NCBI RefSeq assembly: GCF_024623325.1
Contig: NZ_JANJZD010000038.1
Coordinates: 1-43,840 of the forward strand
Origin: Acetatifactor muris
GTDB taxonomy: Bacteria; Bacillota; Clostridia; Lachnospirales; Lachnospiraceae
Reading direction: 5' to 3'
Length of the DNA stretch: 43,840 nucleotides
The notes below the pieces were generated by a model. That model ran no database searches. It worked only from the letters and a program-made list of their open reading frames with translations, and had not been told where the DNA came from. Made by a program: the position numbers and the translations under genes. Numbering within the stretch: the first letter of the stretch is position 1; each line of letters opens with the position of its first letter. Shown piece by piece: positions 39,672 to 43,840 of the stretch.

Positions 39672-39793
39672 GAATGCGTAGCCATCACCGCAGGTGATGA
39701 TCTCAGGGGTTTGGGGACATGTCACCAACAAGCATTTAGCAGAAATTCCGGGAACGGGATTTCTGCTAAATACGCAATCTTACGGAAGATTGC
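39672..39793 (+). other. hairpin cluster after the relaxase, candidate ICE oriT
   Basis: Stems include ATCACC/GGTGAT (about 39684-39698), a near-palindrome GGGGACATGTCACC (about 39714-39727), a 16-base arm pair ATTTAGCAGAAAT.. (39734-39749 with 39756-39771, one mismatch) and GCAATCTT/AAGATTGC (39774-39781, 39786-39793). No U-tract suits termination. Position next to a relaxase gene suggests oriT; a nick motif was not recognised. Confidence 0.4.
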
Positions 39794-39834
39794 ATTGCTT
39801 GCCAGTAAGTTGCCTATTTTGAATTATGTGAGTG

Positions 39835-40278
39835 CTAACCACATATATCTGCAAAGAATTTAACTGCGCCTTCAATATCTTCATTGTTAGGCCGCCCTTT
39901 TGCAATCCCTCCAATTAGTTTGAATGGGCCAAATGTATCAAAACCTGGACAGCCATAGCTTCCGATTATTTTTGCATTTTTAGAATCGGCAATCTGTTTG
40001 ATAGAATCAATATAAGTATTTCGCTTTACACCGCAAGTGTAGAGGAAAAACACTTGTTTATCTTGTGGCAGATATTCTTTGGCGCACTTTAAAATATCAT
40101 CATGGAATTTCTGATAGTAGATACCAGAAGCAAAGCCAATCAGATCATAATCAGACCAATTTATTTTTCTGGCGTTGGATGTGTCTGCCAGAGTGACATC
40201 TCCTTGCTGTGCGATTGCTTCTACCAGTTTTTTTGTATTGTCATGGTGTTCCGAATGGTAAATAATCAATACTTTCAT
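39835..40278 (-). CDS. flavodoxin-family protein
   Basis: The 147-residue protein has the flavodoxin start KVLIIYHSEHHDNTKKLVEA, with the phosphate-binding loop of the H-S-x-x-x-N-T kind, then DLIGFASGIYYQKFHDDIL and the FFLYTCGVKR strand-loop. It would carry electrons through FMN. It is the last gene of the minus-strand operon and 24 bases after the nitroreductase gene, so the two may be partners. Confidence 0.85.
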   Translation of the reverse strand: MKVLIIYHSEHHDNTKKLVEAIAQQGDVTLADTSNARKINWSDYDLIGFASGIYYQKFHDDILKCAKEYLPQDKQVFFLYTCGVKRNTYIDSIKQIADSKNAKIIGSYGCPGFDTFGPFKLIGGIAKGRPNNEDIEGAVKFFADICG

Positions 40279-40302
40279 TATACATATACGCTCCTTTTAT
40301 TT

Positions 40303-40998
40303 TTATGAGTAGGAAATTTCAATAGAAAACTCTTTTCCATCTGTTACAGGTGTGACAGATAATACTTTGTTGCCTTCATTCTCCAAAGCAAGTACAGCAT
40401 GTCGGGCGGCAATGCCTACATCAATTTTATTCAGCTTGTTTTTCAGGATAATGCGTTTTATGCCACGTCCGGTATCATGGATGATTATTTTTCCATTCTG
40501 AAAATCCAGTTTCCACGGCTGTGAGTTCAGAGAGGATGGAGCCAAACGGACAGCCTGGGTAATAGGATTATCATGCCCGCTGATCTCACTGGCTGCGATT
40601 CGCTTAAATTCATCCAGACTTTTTCGCATGGGGACATCCGTATTACCAATGGCAAGGGCAATACAGAAACGCTCTGATTCCTTTTTGGGTTTTATGTTCA
40701 TAAACCAGCCGCAGCCCAGCCCCATGCTCTGGACACACAGGTCAACCTTTTGCAGTACAAAACCGACATTGGCGTAAGCAGGCGGTGAATTGTCGCAGAA
40801 ACCGAGTAAATAATGGGACGCCCCCTGATTGGCGGAAACTTCCGCAGCCGGGAGCAGCTTGAAATCAGCGTGCTGCCCGGTAAGCTGTTCCGCTTCGGTG
40901 GCACAGGCAAGGATATGGTCTAAACGGTCTCTCGGGACAGGTGAGTTCAGATAATTGCGTACCTGTCTGCGTGTGAAAATTGTTTCATAGAGTGTCAT
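40303..40998 (-). CDS. nitroreductase-family protein (TM1586 type)
   Basis: The 231-residue protein begins MTLYETIFTRRQVRNYLNSP, the usual nitroreductase start with the R-R-x-x-R-x-Y FMN-binding pattern. Later parts include VGFVLQKVDLCVQSMGLGCG and the second-half repeat QAVRLAPSSLNSQPWKLDF. The two-halved layout is that of the TM1586 group. It is probably an FMN oxidoreductase of unknown substrate, working with the adjacent flavodoxin. Confidence 0.85.
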   Translation of the reverse strand: MTLYETIFTRRQVRNYLNSPVPRDRLDHILACATEAEQLTGQHADFKLLPAAEVSANQGASHYLLGFCDNSPPAYANVGFVLQKVDLCVQSMGLGCGWFMNIKPKKESERFCIALAIGNTDVPMRKSLDEFKRIAASEISGHDNPITQAVRLAPSSLNSQPWKLDFQNGKIIIHDTGRGIKRIILKNKLNKIDVGIAARHAVLALENEGNKVLSVTPVTDGKEFSIEISYS

Positions 40999-41028
40999 AG
41001 TGTTTTCCTCCTGAAAATATGATTTTAT

Positions 41029-41769
41029 TTACAGAGCTAATACCGCTACGAACAGGAAATAAAGTAATGGCTGATGAATCATGTATAAACCGAGGGAATG
41101 CCGGCCAAACCATTCCAGCGTCTTTGATTTACTGCTTTCTAAATGTGTGAGCAGCTTACAGTGTGCAAAAAGCCGATGTGTAAAATATCCGGCAGTATAC
41201 AGGAAAATCCACGGCAGCAGCGAAAAATAATCTGTTGAATGAAAACCGGGCATGGGAAATCCCAGGTAGGTGGTTACAAAATTATGATACCAGTTATCCG
41301 GCAACGGCAGCAGATTCCAGTTGGCAAAACCGAGATAACCCTGATTGATATTTCTGGTGAGAAGAAATAAGGTAATGCTGAAAATCAATCCATACACAGG
41401 TCTGCATTTTCGCAAGACCTTTTCTGCCGGAATCATCAGGAGCATACAGGAACCGATCAGGGTGAGGACACCGAATCGAACCCTGTTTTGCGGCATTGCA
41501 ATCAATGTAGCTAACACAATCAAAAATCCCAAACTAAAGACAGTAACGCCTCTTTTCAGTTTTTTCTTTCCCAATGGTTCGCAGAAGCCGGAAAGGAAAA
41601 TGAATGTATGGCAGATACATTGCTGCCATATATAAGCGCTTTCCGATTGATACCATTGCAGGTCGAAGCCGAAAAGATAGACCAAATCCCATACCGCATG
41701 GTAAGCGATCATGTTCAGAAGTGCCAGCCCCCGTATACCGTCTAAAGCAAAATATCTTCCAGATTTCAT
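41029..41769 (-). CDS. membrane acyltransferase-like protein (DUF1624/HGSNAT type)
   Basis: The 246-residue polytopic protein starts RYFALDGIRGLALLNMIAYH, a clear mark of the heparan-alpha-glucosaminide N-acetyltransferase catalytic family, and has about seven membrane segments, with final HSLGLYMIHQPLLYFLF. It might acetylate a cell-envelope sugar; the substrate is unknown. Its ATG overlaps the stop of the histidine kinase gene (ATGA), so it is translationally coupled to the sensor. Confidence 0.8.
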   Translation of the reverse strand: MKSGRYFALDGIRGLALLNMIAYHAVWDLVYLFGFDLQWYQSESAYIWQQCICHTFIFLSGFCEPLGKKKLKRGVTVFSLGFLIVLATLIAMPQNRVRFGVLTLIGSCMLLMIPAEKVLRKCRPVYGLIFSITLFLLTRNINQGYLGFANWNLLPLPDNWYHNFVTTYLGFPMPGFHSTDYFSLLPWIFLYTAGYFTHRLFAHCKLLTHLESSKSKTLEWFGRHSLGLYMIHQPLLYFLFVAVLAL

Positions 41770-42869
41770 GTATCGTATCCTTTCGTATGCAGCGTCAGGG
41801 GAAGGGTTACGGTAAATGTCGTGCCTTTGCCCTCTTTACTGGAAACAGCAATATCCCCGCCATGCAGATCGATGATCCGCTTTGCCAGCGCAAGCCCCAG
41901 GCCGTTTCCCTGGGAGGAACGTGAGAAGTCCCCCTGATAGAATTTTTCAAATACCCGCCGCATTACGTCCTCGCTCATACCGATTCCATTATCTGTGATG
42001 CTGGTTATCAATGAGCCGTTTTCCCTGCGGAGCAGGATATGGATGATTCCATTTTCAGGGGCAAATTTAATGGCGTTGCTTAAAATATTCTGCCACACAT
42101 GGGCGAGCAAATCTTTATTGCCATAGTAATCCACAGCGTCCAGGTCGATTTCAAGTTCCAGTTGTTTTTCCGTCCAGCCTTCTTCCAGAAGGAGAAGGAT
42201 TTCCCGAAGCTGTTCATCCAGACAAAAGGATTCCTTTTTAATGCCGATCTCCTGATTTTCCAGCCGGGATAAAAGTAGAATATTGCTTGTCAGTGTGGAG
42301 AGGCGCCTGGTATTATACAGGATTTTTTTTGTGTAATCCTGGCGTTTTTCCGCACTTATATCTTTTTTCTGAAGCAGGGTGGCATAACCCTCTATGGCAG
42401 ACAGCGGCGTCTTGAACTCATGGGAGACATTTTCCACAAAATCTGTGCGGAGGATTTCTGTTCCGGCCAGTTCCTTTGCCATCAGGTTAAAGTTATGGGC
42501 CATCTCCCTCAGCTCTTTGATTCGGATGTTTTCGTCAAGGGACACATCGAAATTGCCCCTTGCCACTTCCTGGGTTGCATTGCTCATAGCAATGATTGCC
42601 GTGAGGGGATGTCTGCCGGCATAATTGGAGATAATGGTGCCGACAAGAATGCTGACAAGGGCGATAACGAAAAATACAATCCCCCGGTTCTGCCGGACTA
42701 ATATACCGGTCCGGATCAGCAGTAAGGTAAGGAGAGCTGAAAAAAGGATTGTCAGCGTCAATGTAAGGAAGGTTAAAAGGGAAAACATGACCGAGAGCCG
42801 TTTCGGACACTTCCTCCATTTTTTTGTCGGATTGCTTTGTTTCGGTTCAGAAGATTTTTGATTATCCAT
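41766..42869 (-). CDS. sensor histidine kinase
   Basis: The 367-residue kinase has two membrane helices (about residues 28-53 and 62-80), a HAMP-like region, and the H-box with His150 in FVENVSHEFKTPLSAIEG. The N-box is VWQNILSNAIKFAPENG, followed by DNGIGM and GNGLGLALAK. There is almost no extracellular sensing domain, as in intramembrane-type kinases of Firmicutes. It overlaps the response regulator gene by 8 bases. Confidence 0.93.
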   Translation of the reverse strand: MDNQKSSEPKQSNPTKKWRKCPKRLSVMFSLLTFLTLTLTILFSALLTLLLIRTGILVRQNRGIVFFVIALVSILVGTIISNYAGRHPLTAIIAMSNATQEVARGNFDVSLDENIRIKELREMAHNFNLMAKELAGTEILRTDFVENVSHEFKTPLSAIEGYATLLQKKDISAEKRQDYTKKILYNTRRLSTLTSNILLLSRLENQEIGIKKESFCLDEQLREILLLLEEGWTEKQLELEIDLDAVDYYGNKDLLAHVWQNILSNAIKFAPENGIIHILLRRENGSLITSITDNGIGMSEDVMRRVFEKFYQGDFSRSSQGNGLGLALAKRIIDLHGGDIAVSSKEGKGTTFTVTLPLTLHTKGYDT

Positions 42870-43548
42870 GTCTGCTCACCGCCTTATATCCCAAACCACG
42901 TACCGTGACGATCTCAAAGTCTGCATTATTTTTGAACCGCTCCCGCAGGCGGCTGATATGGACATCCAGTGTGTGGGAATCCGCTTCATTGTCCGGCCCC
43001 CACACATCATCCATGATCTGCCGTCTGGTAAAAATGCGGTTGGGAGAGGTTATCAGCTTATATAACAGGTAAAATTCTTTCTGTGGCAGTTCAGTGGTTT
43101 CTCCGTGTGAGGAAATCGTCAGGGTGTCACAATTAAATTCTGTTTCGCCAAATTTGCTTTTACGCTGGCTGACAAGCTGGCTGCGGCGCAGCAAGGCTTC
43201 CACCCGCCAGACCATTTCATTCACATCAATAGGTTTTACCATATAATCATCCGTACCCAGGCGAAATCCCTCGCGTTTGTCGGTGGCGCTTTCCTTAGCC
43301 GTGATAATCAGGATGGGCATAGTATATCCTGATTCCCTTAATGCTTTGGTAAGCTCAAAACCATCCATGCGCGGCATCATAATATCGGAAATAACCAGAT
43401 CAATATTCGTGTTATCCAAAATATCAAAGGCGGCAAGTCCATCAGCCGCCGGAACAGCCGTATATCCATTATCCGTAAGAACCGTACAGAAAAGGTCGCG
43501 CAGTTCCTTATCATCTTCTACAACTAAAATCTGAAACATCTTTAGCAC
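42862..43548 (-). CDS. OmpR-family response regulator
   Basis: The 228-residue regulator has a receiver domain with E11/D12/D13, phosphoacceptor Asp55 (LVISDIMMPRMDG) and Lys in MVKPID, then a winged-helix DNA-binding domain (LPQKEFYLLYKLITSPNRIF, DSHTLDVHISRLRERF, VRGLGYKA). It is the first gene of the operon. On its strand AGGTGCTAAAG precedes the ATG at 43548; a GCGGAGG ribosome site is present. Confidence 0.93.
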   Translation of the reverse strand: MLKMFQILVVEDDKELRDLFCTVLTDNGYTAVPAADGLAAFDILDNTNIDLVISDIMMPRMDGFELTKALRESGYTMPILIITAKESATDKREGFRLGTDDYMVKPIDVNEMVWRVEALLRRSQLVSQRKSKFGETEFNCDTLTISSHGETTELPQKEFYLLYKLITSPNRIFTRRQIMDDVWGPDNEADSHTLDVHISRLRERFKNNADFEIVTVRGLGYKAVSRHG

Positions 43549-43561
43549 CTCCGCTATTAGT

Positions 43562-43592
43562 ATAGCTTATGAGCAGGCAGCAATAAAGCGAT
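43562..43592 (-). promoter_or_regulatory. possible promoter of the two-component operon
   Basis: On the minus strand TATACT (near 43565-43560) lies 17 bp from a weak TTTATT box. GCAGC repeats in inverted orientation around it could be an operator for the response regulator. Moderate fit only. Confidence 0.35.
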
Positions 43593-43627
43593 TTGCTGCT
43601 TATCTTATAAAAATTTTATACGCCCAA

Positions 43628-43693
43628 TCTCAACTGAACCTCAACAAAATTTTATTTTTGCAAAAATATGTGTCCGTTGAGGTTCAGTTGAGA
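43628..43693. repeat. 18-bp perfect inverted repeat with 30-base AT-rich loop
   Basis: TCTCAACTGAACCTCAAC (43628-43645) and GTTGAGGTTCAGTTGAGA (43676-43693) are exact complements. The loop contains TTTTTGCAAAAA, itself a palindrome. No gene is present in 43,594-43,840, which is AT-rich. It could be a recombination or transposition site, or a regulatory structure upstream of the two-component operon. Confidence 0.7.
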
Positions 43694-43840
43694 AAAGCGG
43701 GATAGGATGTTTCATAACTTCTCGGAATCTCAATGAATGTGATTCTAACTGAAAATTGACAACTGAATATGGTGCAGGAAAAGAAATTTGAGAAAAATGG
43801 ACATAAACATTGGACATAGTGGGTACTATGCCTTGAAAAA

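Noticed and set aside
39835..43548. antibiotic-resistance operon of the vancomycin type
   Set aside because: A two-component system is present, but no ligase, dehydrogenase or dipeptidase genes of that kind follow.

Overview
The window is mobile DNA from a Gram-positive gut bacterium, most likely a clostridial Lachnospiraceae-type host. Evidence: strong AGGAGG ribosome sites, frequent TTG starts, GC-rich backbone with AT-rich cargo, and conjugation proteins of the Tn1549/CD1107-CD1112 kind. No rRNA, tRNA, CRISPR array or clear housekeeping gene was seen. The window contains an integrative conjugative element (ICE) with a smaller integrative mobilizable element (IME) nested in it, and an accessory operon beside them.

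Region 1 (1-13,570) is the IME. It carries regulators (296, 1271-, 4860-), TnpV, a SymE-like toxin, a four-gene coupled replication/transfer block (5390-6707), a MobA/MobL relaxase (7670), a CHC2 primase and VapE helicase (9385-11353), an iteron-like candidate origin (11375-11577), and a large serine recombinase at its right end (11810-13474). Two AT-rich cargo slots interrupt it: a YdeI/OmdA-family gene plus a small gene (1902-2685, followed by an IS630-family insertion), and an LspA-like signal peptidase II (7012-7533). The slots have similar left and right flanks. The IME sits inside maff2, a conjugation gene of the ICE; only the last ~27 codons of maff2 remain, at 13,570-13,653.

Region 2 (13,570-39,836) is the conjugation module of the ICE: VirB6/TrbL, SpoVG-like, MT-A70 methylase, PrgI, VirB4, a bifunctional peptidoglycan hydrolase, DUF4315, DUF4366, and a 1640-residue thioester/SpaA adhesin fused to a class B sortase. 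Next come a nucleotide-metabolism cluster (DUF1599-like, ThyX-like, dUTPase), an XRE regulator, a SLOG protein, DUF3789, topoisomerase III, a Cys-rich protein, a run of accessory proteins, MobC, CD1845-like, DUF3849 and a second relaxase, followed by hairpins that may be oriT.

Region 3 (39,835-43,548, minus strand) is a five-gene operon: response regulator, histidine kinase, membrane acyltransferase-like protein, nitroreductase and flavodoxin. A large inverted repeat lies upstream.

The most interesting signal is a short C-terminal tag, roughly K-P-S-[V/L]-x3-L-K followed by a basic, disordered stretch. It ends six otherwise unrelated ICE proteins and is also present at the end of the IME relaxase. 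Because a relaxase is a known type IV secretion substrate, the tag may be a shared export or coupling signal. That would imply that the ICE sends accessory proteins with its DNA and that the nested IME copies the signal to use the ICE machinery. A second unusual signal is a set of genes with perfect ribosome sites but ATC or ATA where the start codon should be.
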